Source of the DNA: Rhizophagus clarus
Taxonomy: Eukaryota > Glomeromycota > Glomeromycetes > Glomerales > Glomeraceae
NCBI GenBank assembly: GCA_015698045.1
Contig: BLAL01000050.1
Span: 186,001 to 250,000 of the forward strand
Length of the DNA stretch: 64,000 nt
Direction of reading: 5' to 3'
The translations under genes were made by a program, and so were the position numbers. This document shows, one piece after another, positions 24,941-35,677 of this stretch. The notes under the pieces were generated by a model. The model saw nothing but the letters and a program-made list of their open reading frames with translations, was not told the DNA's origin and searched no databases. The first letter of the stretch is position 1; every line of letters starts with the position of its first letter.

Positions 24941-27081
24941 TAGGGCTCCGATCGGTTTCGGTAATTACCAAACTGTACCGATCAGTTTCGGTATCGGAGC
25001 AGTTTCGGTTTTTACAGTTTACCGAACCGAAACTTTTGGTAAATTTACCGATCGGTTTCGGTAACTGCGGTTTCAGTACCGGTTTTGCGATTTACCAAAC
25101 CGAATTACCGAATCGATTTAACTAAATAATATAATAAAAAAACGTTGTGAAACGTTTTTTATTAGTTATTTTGATAAAACAAACCATTTCGCAGCGGTGT
25201 TTTGTCACTTTAATTAAGAAACGTTGCGAAACGTTTTTATTCGTTAATCTAATAAAAAAATAATTATTTGCAACTTTTTTCTTGTCATTTTAACAAACAA
25301 CGTTGCGAAATGTTAATTGGATAAAAAAAAAACGTTTTGCAACGTTTTTTTTTGTCACTTTAATAAAAACGTTGCGCAACGTTTTTATTAGCTAATTTTA
25401 ATAAAAAAAAACGTTTCACAACGTTTTTTTGTTGCTTTAATTAAAAAACGTTGCGAAACGTTTTTTATCAATTAATTTAATAAAAAAAATACGTTGCGAA
25501 ACATTTGAGTTAATTTTAATAAAAAAAACGTTTCGCTACATTTTTTTTTGTTGCTTTAGTTAAAAAACGTTGCGAAACGTTTTTTATCAGTTAATTTAAT
25601 AAAAAAATGTTTCGCAACGTTTTTTTTTGTCTCTATAATAAAAATGTTGCGAAACGTTTTTATGAGCTAATTTTAATAAAAAAACGTTTCACAACGTTTT
25701 TTTTGTCACTTTAATAAAAATGTTGCGAAACGTTTTTATGAGTTAATTTTAATAAAAAAAAACGTTTTGCAACGTTTTTTTTTGTCACTTTAATAAAAAT
25801 GTTGCGCAACATTTTTATTAGCTAATTTTAATAAAAAAAAACATTTCGCAACGTTTTTTTTTGTTGCTTTAATTAAAAAACGTTGCGAAACGTTTTTTAA
25901 CAGTTAGTTTAATAAAAAAAAACGTTTCGCTACATTTTTTTTTGTTGCTTTAGTTAAAAAACGTTGCGAAATGTTTTTTATCAGTTAATTTAATAAAAAA
26001 AATGTTTTGCTACGTTTTTTTTTTGTCTCTATAATAAAAACGTTGCGAAACGTTTTTATGAGCTAATTTTAATAAAAAAAATGTTTCGTAACGTTTTTTT
26101 TTGTCACTTTAATAAAAATGTTGCGAAACGTTTTTATGAGTTAATTTTAATAAAAAAAAACATTTCGCAACATTTTTTTTTGTTGCTTTAATTAAAAAAC
26201 GTTGCGAAGCGTTTTTTAACAGTTAGTTTAATAAAAAAAAACGTTTCGCTACGTTTTTTTTTTGTTGCTTTAGTTAAAAAACGTTGCGAAACGTTTTTTA
26301 TCAGTTAACTTAATAAAAAAACCGTTTCGCTACTTTTTTTTTGTCTCTATAATAAAAACGTTGCGAAACATTTTTATGAGCTAATTTTAATAAAAAAAAC
26401 GTTTCGCAACATTTTTTTTTGTTGCTTTAATTAAAAAACGTTGCGAAACGTTTTTTAACAGTTAGTTTAATAAAAAAAACGTTTCGCAACATTTTTTTTG
26501 TTGCTTTAGTTAAAAAACGTTGTGAAACATTTTTTATCAGTTAATTTAATAAAAAAAACGTTTCGCAACATTTTTTTTGTAGCTTTAATAGAAAACGTTG
26601 CGAAACGTTTTTGTTAGTTAATTTTAATAAAAAAAACGGTTTGCAACGTTTTTTTTGTCACTTTAATAAAAACGTTGTGAAACGTTTTTATGAGTTAATT
26701 TAATAAAAAAAACGTTTTGCAACGTTTTTTTTTCATTTTAATTAAAAACGTTGTGAAACGTTTTTTATTAGTTAATTTAATAAAAAAAAATGATTCGCAA
26801 CTTTATTTTTTGACACTTTAAATAAAAAACGTTGCGAAACGTTTTTATAGATCATTTGATTTGGTAAAAAAAATACCAAAATAGTTTCGCGATGTTTTTT
26901 TACTAAAAATGGTTTTTAATATCGGTAAATCAGTTCAGTTTTTGGTAATTATCGATCGGTTTCGATAATCATCAATACCGATACTGGTCGGTTTCAGTAA
27001 TCATCAATACCGATACTGATCAATTCAGTTCGGTATCAGTTTTTGCAAAAACTGAACTGAACCGAACCGATCGGAGCCCTA
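24941..27081. mobile_element. hAT-like element, TAGGGCTCCGATCGG ends, inserted in hAT transposase
   Basis: Ends TAGGGCTCCGATCGG and CCGATCGGAGCCCTA are perfect 15-base inverted repeats, and TAGGG matches the hAT end consensus YARNG. Exact 8-bp duplication ATTATTGG at 24933-24940 and 27082-27089. Subterminal regions are GGTTTCGGTA-type repeats, and the interior (25135-26850) is the CGTT palindrome array. No coding sequence. It splits the transposase gene just after its LLYYW codons. Confidence 0.95.
25135..26850. repeat. Tandem palindrome array with ACGTTGCGAAACGT core
   Basis: Units of about 85-90 bases alternate AACGTTGCGAAACGTT and its reverse complement AACGTTTCGCAACGTT, spaced by A/T linkers such as TTAATTTAATAAAAAA and TTTTGTYRCTTTAAT. 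Around 20 units are present. CpG density is conspicuous in an otherwise CpG-poor window, and many units differ only by C-to-T changes at those CpGs. Confidence 0.9.
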
Positions 27082-27335
27082 ATTATTGGGAAGAGTTATA
27101 GGATTAATGGCTACTTTATAAGACCCACATTACAAGGAATTAGATTTGTCACTAAAAGATAAAAAAGATGAAATAATTCAAAAACTTTGTGATGAGTTTA
27201 ATGAACTGAATTCTGATAATTTGAATAAATCAACACCAGTAATGCCTGTAACAGAGTCGTCTAATACAGCTGTACCAGTTTCAGATGCAAAAACTTCATT
27301 GCGATCACAAAAAGAATACTGTAAATACTATAAGC

Positions 27336-29042
27336 TAGAGGTATGCTCTGAAATCCATTATCGGTCATCTATTTGAAAATTGACCAGATTCAGATTGACC
27401 AGATTGTGTAACAGGATTGACCAGATGGATTAATGGATATCCATTCATTTGATGAACTGTTTTGTATCACCAGATTGACTGGATTGATCAGATGGTTTAA
27501 CGGATATTTGTTCAATCTGTTCAATCCATTCAATCTGATGAATTTTTATCTATCTTATTTATTATTATACTGAATGTTTTTTCCAATAAAACCAAGCCAT
27601 TATATGTTTATTAGTTTATAATTTATTATATAGTAATTGTGTAACAAAATAATTTAATTAATTTAATTAATAAAATTTGCATTAATGTGTGAAAAAATTT
27701 AGTAATTTGAACCTAATAAAATCTTTCTTCAAAATAAACCATCCTACACACTTACCAAATATCTCAAAGAACCCAAGAAGCTGAAATCTACATTTCTTCA
27801 AAATAAATTCTAAAAAAATCCACTCCCATACACTTACCCGATATCCAAAAAAACTCAGGAAGCTGAAATCTACAAAAAAGAATAAAAAAAGAAATGTTAG
27901 TTACGTTTCTTTAAAGTAAATTCCAAAAAATCCACCTCTATACACTTATCCAATATCTCAAAGAACTCAAAAAGCTAAAATCTACAAAAAAGAATAAGAA
28001 AAAAAATGTTAGTTACGTTTCTTTAAAGTAAATTCCAAAAAAATCCATCTCCACACACTTATCCAATATCCCAAAGAATCCAAGAAGCTGAAATCTACAA
28101 AAAAGAATAAGAAAAGAAATATTAGTACGTTTCTTCAAAGTAAATTCTGAAAAAATTTACCCCATACACTTACCTGAAATCTAAAAGAACTCAAAAAGCT
28201 GAAATCTATAAAAAAGAATAAAAAAAGAAATGTTAGTATGTTTCCTTAAAGTAAATTCTAAAAAACCCAGTCCCACACACTTACCCAATATCCCAAAAAA
28301 CCTAAGAAGCCAAAATCTACAAAAAAGAATAAGAAAAAAAATGTTAGTTACGTTTCTTCAAAGTAAATTCTGAAAAAATCCACCTCCTACACACTTACCT
28401 GATATCCCAAAGAACCTAAAAAGCCAAAATCTACAAAAAAAAATAAGAAAAGAAACGTTGGTATGTATCTTCAAAGTAAATTCTGAAAAAATCCACCTCC
28501 ACACACTTACCCGAAATCCAAAAGAACCCAAGAAACTGAAATCTACAAAAAAAAGAATAAAAAAAAAATATTAGTATATTTTCTCAAAGTAAATTCTGAA
28601 AAACTCACCCCACACACTCAACTTACTGATATCCCAAAAAACCCAGAAAGCCAAAATCTACAAAATAAAATAAAAAGAAACGTTAGAAAAATAAATAAAT
28701 AAAAAAAAACAAAAAAGAAATGAAATCCCTTCACCTTCAAGCTAAAATCCAGTTCCAGGAAATCGTTCTCTAGAAAAACGAAGCACGAAATTCCAGAAGG
28801 AAGACCTAAAAAAATAAAAAAAAATTTTTTTTTAAAAAAGCAGCAATTAAAAAAAATACCATATTGACCAGATTATCTGATTAATCTAGTCAATCTGGTT
28901 ATCTGTATAATATCCGTTTGATCTGGTATTATCTGACAGATCCATCCAGATTATTAGAAATCTGTTCATTCACAATCCAAATTATCTGATCCGTTCAAAA
29001 ATAGATGACGGGTTGAATGGATTTTACTGGAGCATACCTCTA
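27336..29042. mobile_element. hAT-like element, TAGAGGTATGCTC ends, carrying a micro-exon array
   Basis: Ends TAGAGGTATGCTC and GAGCATACCTCTA are perfect inverted repeats. Flanks CTATAAGC (27328-27335) and CTGTAAGC (29043-29050) agree at 7 of 8 positions. Subterminal regions are GACCAGATTGATCAG-type repeats on both sides. The centre is the cassette array at 27740-28690. The insertion interrupts the hAT transposase between its DPHYK block and its dimerisation domain. Confidence 0.9.
27740..28690 (-). repeat. Nine-copy micro-exon cassette array (minus strand)
   Basis: Read on the minus strand, each ~112-base unit has a TACTAAC-type branch site (CGTAACTAACATTTC), a pyrimidine tract, TTTTTGTAG, a ~31-nt exon-like piece (starts ATTTCAGCTTCTTGG) and the donor GGGTAAGTGTG. 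Acceptors (CTAC on the plus strand) lie near 27765, 27871, 27985, 28099, 28209, 28319, 28432, 28546 and 28660. Some units keep GTAAGT and others have ATAAGT, so strength varies. Every element of an intron is present in the right order and spacing. Confidence 0.85.
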
Positions 29043-29343
29043 CTGTAAGCATTATCAAAATAAGAATAAAAAATAAGTACACCTATAATCATCGATAAAG
29101 TAAGTAATTATTTATCAATGCCAGTTGCATTAGAAACAGAGAATCCATTAGATTGGTAGCAGATTTGTAAAGAAAATTTTTCAAACCTATCACAAATTAC
29201 TTGCAAGTACCTTTAAAGTCCAGACTACATCCATATCCAGTGAAAGACTATTTTCCCATATTGTTTCTCTAATTTCAGTAAAGAGAAATCATTTAGATAC
29301 AAGTTTAGTGAAACAGATGTTTTTAAAAAGGAATATTTGTTAA

Positions 29344-30710
29344 ATGAAAGTTTTTGCGAAAGAGTTGGATGAAGTTGATGAATATTAATTACTTTTTTCT
29401 TTTTTCATAATCTTTTACAGATGAAAACATGAAATAAAGAATTGGTTTTGTGTAATTAAATATAAAGTTTATTTTTATAAATAATTAAAATAAAGATCAC
29501 AATTAATTGTATTAAAAAAAAAATTTTTTAATCAATAAAATTTAAAAACTTTATACTAGTCATCATATTAAAAGTAATTTTACTATTAAATAAGAATATT
29601 TAACTAATAAACATCTTACAAAAAATATAAAGACTGATTAGTTTTATGATTTAAACTACTTTATTTAATTTATTTCAAAAATGTACATATTGAAATAGTA
29701 TTTTTAAATTTAAAAGCACTAGAGGTAATTATCTTAAAAAAACATTAGTGTTTATTTTTTTTTAAAAACACCAGTTTTTTGGATTTTCTGGAATGCTAAT
29801 ATTAGAGTAAAAGAAATATATAACTAAGATTTCTTAAGTTTGAACTTAAAATTTTTTTGAAAAAAAAAATTTAAATTTTTTAGGATAAAAAAAAAAAGAC
29901 TGATAATTCTTGAAAAGACTATAATCCTTAAAAAGACTGCTAGTCTTACCAGTCTTTGGTTATGTAAAATAAGACCAGAAGATTGCAGTCCTACACTAAG
30001 ATGGTCCAGTCCATCTTTTTTAAGATGTAAGACTGGTAAAACTGTGATCTTTTAGAACTATTGACCATCTTTACCTGATATTATAAAATATACTATTGTA
30101 GAGCTGTTTATCATTAGTCTAAGATAAGAATTAGCTACCTTAAGTGAAAAAAATTGACCAAATTGTTTCTTTTAATGTTTTCTAAGTCTGACCATCATAT
30201 ATATTAGTCAGAATTATTGATAACCTGACCAATGTTAAAGAAGTAAACTTTTAAAATAAAACTAACAATATAAAACAGGTATATTAGCTCTGGCTTCTTT
30301 ACCATAAATTTAACCTATCTCAGAATGCTAATATTATCATTTCTTAGGATTTTGTCTATGTTTTACTTATTATGTAATTTGTGATACTTTGAACATTATT
30401 AATAAATCTTTTAGGATTCAGATTTTTAGAGATTCCAAAAATCTCATAATTAATAAAGATTCCTAAGAAACCTCATCCACTCACAAGGATTTCCTATTTA
30501 AGCGTTTTTATAAAACCCTTAAGATCTTAAATTTACTATTAAGGAATTTTATTTATTAAATTTATTATTATTTATTATTTAGTATTTATTTCATAATGTA
30601 ATATTAATTTATATTTATAAATCGTATTTAGTATCAGTATTAAGCAATTAAATAAACAAAATAACAACTATAATTTTACAACTACAAAGTTTATATTTAG
30701 CAATTTGTAA
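29344..30710. other. Intergenic DNA with a degenerate palindromic element
   Basis: About 29890-30060 holds AAGACTGCTAGTCTTACC / GGTAAAACTGTGATCTTTT-type inverted words, probably a decayed MITE with undefined ends. No coding sequence. Confidence 0.5.
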
Positions 30711-31839
30711 AGTATTATCAGTCTGAAAAAACGCTTAAAAAAGAACAACAAACAGTTAGTAAGATTCATTAAAAAAAATTGAAAATAAGTTTTTTGCTTA
30801 CCAGTATCCCATATATTGCTACCATAATTTTACTACATCACATTTTAATGTTTGTCCAAAGTGTTTTAAGACTTGAAAAATCGCTTAAAAAAAAGAAATT
30901 AAAATGAATAGTTAGTAGTGTTTATTAATTAAAAAATGAATACCTTTCAAGAATATTAAGTCATTAATTAAATACAATACATTACTTTGGTCTGTACTCT
31001 CGTAATCAATTTTGAAGATATTGCGTTAAATCTAAGTATAGTGACTGATTGATGAGTAAATTGTTTAAAAAAATGAATAGTTAGCAAAATATTTGTTAAA
31101 TTAAAAAAAATAAAAAAAATTTTTTTTCACTTGCCAGTTTGATCTTAAAATTCAGCAATTATCTTCTCTATTGGATTGTATTCCAGAGTTTTGATAGTGC
31201 TATTCTGATTAGCTTAATATCTATTTTACATCTGAAAAAATCCCTAAAAAAAAAAAAAAAAAAAAAATATGAACAATTAGTATTAGAGGTCATCTTCAGT
31301 GAAATCACTTCAATCCGCTATCTAAACCAGTCATAAAACAGATCATCCAGATTATTAATGAACAGTTCACAGATAATCTGGATAGAACTATCAGATAATA
31401 TCAGATTGATCAGATTGATCAGATATTATACAGATAACTAGTTGACCAGATTGATCAAATAATCTGATCATTTTTATTGATTTTTTTTTTAAAAAAAAAT
31501 ACAAGGATGACTGGATTGATCAGATTGACCAGATTGACCAGATTAGTCAAATAATCTGATCTTTTTTTATTGATTATTTCTTTAGATAAATAAAATTTTT
31601 TATAAATATTTATCAATAAATTAATACATTAATTTTAAAGTTCAAAAAAAAAATAGTTTTATTATTAAAATAGAAAATCTCTTTAAATTATAAAAAAAAA
31701 ATATAACATTTATTAAAGAAAATAATCAAAATTTCTCTCAGTCCTTCTTTATCTCAATTTTAAAATGTTTTTTTTATGAAACCTTATAAAAAAAAATTAA
31801 TTAAAATTATTAGAGAAAAATAACAAAAAACTATTCCAG

Positions 31840-32180
31840 TCTTCTGTTGTTTTGTTTTCAAAAGCTCAGTCATGTTTTTCATCTAGCAATCCTACAAAAA
31901 AAAAAAAAAAATAAATTAGATAAATTTATTAAAAAAATGATGAACTCCTCCTTCTCTGGTCCTTCTTTACCTCAATTTCAAAAGCGCAGTCATGCTTTTT
32001 ATCTGGCAACTCTATAATAAAAAAAATAAATTTATTAAAAAAAAATGATGAACTCCTCTTCTCTGACCCTCCCTTACCTCAATTTCAAAAGTCTGGTTGT
32101 ACTTTTCATCTGGCAACCCTACAAAATCAAAAAAAAACAATTAGTTGTATTAAATAAAAAATAACTTCTTCCTCAATTTC
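31840..32180 (-). repeat. Three-unit micro-exon array inside the hAT-like element
   Basis: Three copies on the minus strand: TTTTTTGTAG + GATTGCTAGATGAAAAACAT... (31890 region); TTTATTATAG + AGTTGCCAGATAAAAAGCAT..., then donor GTAAAGAAGG (31968-32013); TTTTGTAG + GGTTGCCAGATGAAAAGTAC..., then donor GTAAGGGAGG (32075-32122). Exon-like pieces are ~42 nt and clearly homologous. Confidence 0.75.
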
Positions 32181-32340
32181 ATCCATAAAAAAGTAAAAAG
32201 AGATCATCAGATGACTTGCACTACACAATCTGTCTGATAATCTAATTTGCTATTTGAATACATTACTTAATTAATTAAATGAAATAAAAAAAACTTTTTT
32301 TTAATGAACTAGTCAAATCAATAATACCAGATTGATTAGA

Positions 32341-34271
32341 TTTTTTTTTTTTTTTTTAAATTTAAAGGCGTTGGAGCCGCATACGTTTATTAGTAAAAAA
32401 TGAGCATGCGGTAAGCATCACTATTAATACAAGAACTATACTTCCAGCCCGAGGACTGGTCTTACCATCCGCCTAGATCATTAACAAACTAATTATAAAA
32501 GTATAAAAGGTAAACGGGTAGAAAAAAAGAAAAATTCTACGAAAAGAGGTAATCTAAGCTGCTAAGTATTATCAGATCATTCCTTCACTTCAATTTAAGA
32601 TTACTAGTTAATTCATCCAGGATCTTCTTTATTGTCTTGACTTCTGCGTAAAGGTCACGTTTGGAGATCTTGGATTTGGAGCCATGATGCCGCTTCGATG
32701 GTTTCTTAGGTGCCTGCGAATCATTATCATCCTTTCGTTGGTGTGTCTTTGAATCCTTCATCTGGGAATTTCTTATGTGAGTCTTGTTTGACCCAGTTGC
32801 TGGAATAGACTTGGACAGTTTGGTAGAAGATTTGGTGTCAACACGATCTCCTTGATTCTTTCGCTTAGCCGAATGGGAGGAGTTAGGACTAATCTTCTTT
32901 GTTTTCTTCAGGATCGCGGTATGTTTGCACCATGAGACGTTCTTGTCATACTAGAGGGTCGGGTTACTAATGCACTTCTGTAAGTGTTCTCAGGTTTCAA
33001 AGTATCCGACAATCTTGCGCGATCCATCTGGGAATTTAATTTCTTTAAACATTTTAATGTTCAATTCACTGAGAAAAGTTAAGTGTTGGGGCGCCGTGAG
33101 CGAAGCCATATTCATAGATTCAGGCGGGTCGTAAATAACGGCTTGGAATCTTTCTCGTTCTTTTCGTTCAGCCAGATTCCAGGTCACCGGGAACCATCGA
33201 GTAGGTATACCTGCAAGGGGAGCCATCCACTGTGCTTCGTAGTTCCGAAAGAATTCCGAAATAACTAGCTTGCATCGTACCATCTTGTATTTGCGCTGGC
33301 GCTTGATCGATAATGATATTACATTACCCCAAGTGGATAGGTGAGATAATAGTTCGTAATTATCTCACTTTGCAGGGATATCATATATTAAAATATCTCG
33401 AACAAACTGGCACCCCGAGGGCGCCTGATATCCAGTGATGACTTGTGCAGCCTCATCGTCTTGCACCTTTAGACGTTTTTCTTTACCGGCGTTGCTATCC
33501 AGTAGTGGTGCTGAAGACTCTTCAACTTTTTTGTTCGCGTCATGTAAAGGCGGAGGAGGTAGCTGAGAAGAGAGCGCTTGGGTGGACTCATCCACTGAGT
33601 CAACAGGAAGCCTGAAGTCTTTGTCAATATCCTCTTCAGATATTGTAAGGTGCTTATGCTTCTTCTTTTTGCCTTTGCCTTTAGGCGTAGTCATGATTGT
33701 GCTATTAACAGCCGTTGTGTGAGGTTGTGCAGATGTTGATTGGTACGAGGCAGGTGATGAAATATCCATATCCATCTTCTGTGCGAGGGCCAAATCTGGA
33801 GTGCTCGACGTGTTGTTTACACACCCTAAAATTGGAGTCTCTGGCTTTTCGGGGTACTAGGACCTGAGGTAAGCGAGAGACGAAGTGAGGTAGTGAGTAA
33901 GGAGCGTCGCGAGCTCTTCGTTGAGCTTTTTCTGTTTGGCCTGTTGTATGGTGGGTAGGAGTTCAGGTGTCTTGGTGAAGAACCCCCGTTGATTAGCTTT
34001 CTTCCACTTGGCTATACCAGTCTTGTTGAGTATTATGTGTGGGTTTATGTTTAGAGAGGAAGAGAAAGACCTAAAAAATACGTCTATAAAGTGTTGTGCA
34101 AACTCGTCGTATGTCTTATATGTGCATGTTTCTTGTGTAGAAGTCATGACTATGTGTGTTTTGTATTCTGAAAATGCGCTAAAAATAAAAAATTTTGAAA
34201 AAATTTTGTGCGGATATTTGGTTCAGCACATTAGCGGAAAGAGTTGCTTCCGTACGTTTTGAGAATATTGG
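32341..34271 (-). mobile_element. ORF1-only LINE insertion with poly(A) tail and target duplication
   Basis: On the minus strand it runs from about 34271 to a poly(A) tail (T-run at 32341-32358). Direct repeats AGATTGATTAGA lie at 32329-32340 and 34272-34283, the hallmark of target-primed reverse transcription. Base composition is clearly less A/T-rich than its surroundings. The 3' untranslated part contains ACCAGTCCTCGGGCTGG, which can fold into a small stem. There is no reverse transcriptase or endonuclease frame, so it would have moved using enzymes from another LINE. Confidence 0.9.
32585..34147 (-). pseudogene. LINE ORF1-type nucleic-acid-binding protein, four in-frame stops
   Basis: A single frame of about 520 codons, with no frameshift, runs from ATG at 34147 to TGA at 32585. 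It is interrupted by TAG at 33857, TGA at 33365, TGA at 32990 and TAG near 32954. All are one C-to-T or G-to-A change away from Gln, Arg or Trp codons. Parts: an N-terminal domain (YKTYDEFAQHFIDVFF, ALATLLTHYL), a low-complexity linker with KGKGKKKKHKH, a central fold ending VRCKLVISEF and RWFPVTWNLAERKERERFQ, then KNVSWCKHTAILKK and a long Lys/Ser/Thr-rich basic tail. Layout and position before the poly(A) tail fit an ORF1 RNA-binding protein of a fungal LINE family. The family match is from recollection, not a search. Confidence 0.75.
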
Positions 34272-35249
34272 AGATTGATTAGATATCTGATGAATCATCT
34301 GGTTAAACTGGTGATACAAACAGATCAATCTGAATCCATTTTTTTTCAGATAGTTTCACCAGATTGATCAGATATCTGATGAATCATCTAATCAAACCAG
34401 TGATACAAATCCATTTTTTTGGATGGTTTTCACCAGTTAACTGGTTAATCAAATTCAGAGTATACCTAAAGTAAAAAAAAAAGAATATTTTTTTTTACTT
34501 TTTAGCTTCATATGTTCAGATAGATTTGAGAAATGGTCTAAAAACACAAAATGAATAGTTAGCATGAATGTTCATTAAAATAAAAAAGTTTGAAAAAAAA
34601 TATTTTTTTATTTTCTAAATTATTACTTTCAAAGACTTGAAAAACAGTTAAAAAAAATTTAGTTAATTAAATAAAAAGAAAAAAAAAAAAAAATATATAT
34701 ATATATTTTTACTTGCTAATATTGACATTTTGCATTTTTAAGGATCTAAAGTCATATGACCATCTAAAAAGAAAGAACAAAATGTTAGAAAATGTTTTGT
34801 TAAAAGTTAAAAAAAAGGCTGATACTTTACCAAAATTTCATACATCTTTTGTCCATCTAAAAAAAAAGAAGACAAAATGTTAGTAAATATTTTATTGAAA
34901 GAATATATATAAAAACTACTTTCTACATGTTATCCAAGTGCTTTAAAGAATAGCCATCTACAAAAGAAAATGAATGAAATGTTAGTAATCATTTTGTGTT
35001 GAAATGATAGAGGCCATTTTATTAAAACTTGAATAACTGACCATCTATAAAAAGAAAAAAGAATGAAATGTTAAAAATATTTCATTGAAAAATTAATAAT
35101 TTTTTAAAAAAAATTCTTTCTTTTAACTTTATTCAGAACCTGAAAAAAATACCTAAAAAAAATAAAAAAACGAATAATTAGTAATGTTCATTAAAATAAA
35201 TAAAAAAAAAATTCATTATCTAAAGGAGGTAAAGAATTAATTACTTAAT

Positions 35250-35670
35250 TAAAAAAAAAATAAAATGTTAACAATTAAACATTTTACTATAAAACTTTAT
35301 CACTCACACATAGTTCTATGAAATAAAAAAAAATATTTAAAAGTTTTTAGGAAAAAAAAAGATTAAAAGTTAAATTTACAAATATTATAGTTATCATATC
35401 TGGTATATGTTTATTTGTATTAATGGTAACCTATTAATGTGAAAAAATGGAAAAAAGAAAAAGGGAAATATCAAAAAGAAAGGAAAAGTAAGGGAGAAAA
35501 AATATGTGAAGGGAAAAAGAAATCAATATATGAAAGAAAAAGGAAAAGCATCATGTGAAATTTTGTAGTTTATTTTAAAAAATAATCACATAATACATAT
35601 GATTATTTTTGCATGTTGATAGATTTTAATTTTAAAAGAGTTAATGAAAAAATAAAACTTTAAAAGGCAA
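35250..35670. other. Purine-rich intergenic DNA
   Basis: 35420-35560 is strongly A/G-biased on the plus strand, a small version of the tracts at 7.4 and 49 kb. No gene seen. Confidence 0.5.
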
Positions 35671-35677
35671 AGCTTAA

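Larger units (their letters stand above)
24660..29343 (+). pseudogene. hAT-family transposase, C-terminal half, broken by two insertions
   Basis: The coding pieces are 24660-24940, 27090-27335 and 29051-29343. The first reads LLDKLVDILISFEEAT with a stop, then an acidic linker and LKVKNNIYNALLYYW. The second continues with a TGL-MATL-DPHYKEL segment matching the 'LDPRYK' block of hAT transposases, then QKLCDEFNEL. The third holds the hAT dimerisation domain: a LDWW-like start, then SSERLFS, SVKRNHLDTSLV and QMFLKRN. hAT transposases are RNase H-fold DDE enzymes that cut and paste elements with 8-bp duplications. Removing the insertions with one target copy each rejoins the segments, but in-frame stops (TGA at ~24744, TAA in MATL-DPHY) show the gene was decaying. 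The N-terminal zinc finger and first catalytic residues are not seen. Confidence 0.85.
31284..34468. mobile_element. hAT-like element related to the 27336-29042 copy, carrying a LINE
   Basis: The left end TAGAGGTCATCTTCAG and the right end reversed, TAGGTATACTCTGAA, resemble the TAGAGGTATGCTCTGAA end of the 27.3-kb element, and subterminal GATCAGATTGACCAGATT repeats are shared. It contains its own cassette array (31840-32180) and the ORF1-only LINE. I could not define a clean 8-bp duplication, so the ends are approximate. Confidence 0.6.
30720..35250 (-). repeat. Second minus-strand micro-exon array, interrupted by a hAT-like element
   Basis: Units lie at 30720-31283 and continue at 34469-35250. 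Minus-strand signals: TTTTTTAAG, exon-like piece, GTAAGCAAAAAAC (donor near 30800); CTTTTTAG, piece, GCAAGTAAAAAT (34705-34770); TTTTTTTAG, piece, GTAAAGTATC (34828-34862); TTTTGTAG near 34960; TTTTATAG near 35048. Plus-strand words AAATGTTAG and AATAGTTAG mark CTAAC/ACTAT branch-site positions between units. The two halves were one array before the 31284-34468 insertion. Confidence 0.65.

Noticed and set aside
24937..25125. 62-codon frame at the left end of the 24.9-kb element
   Set aside because: It translates subterminal GGTTTCGGTA repeats.
29890..30060. Defined MITE around the AAGACTG/CAGTCTT words
   Set aside because: Inverted words are visible but I could not define matching ends or a target duplication.
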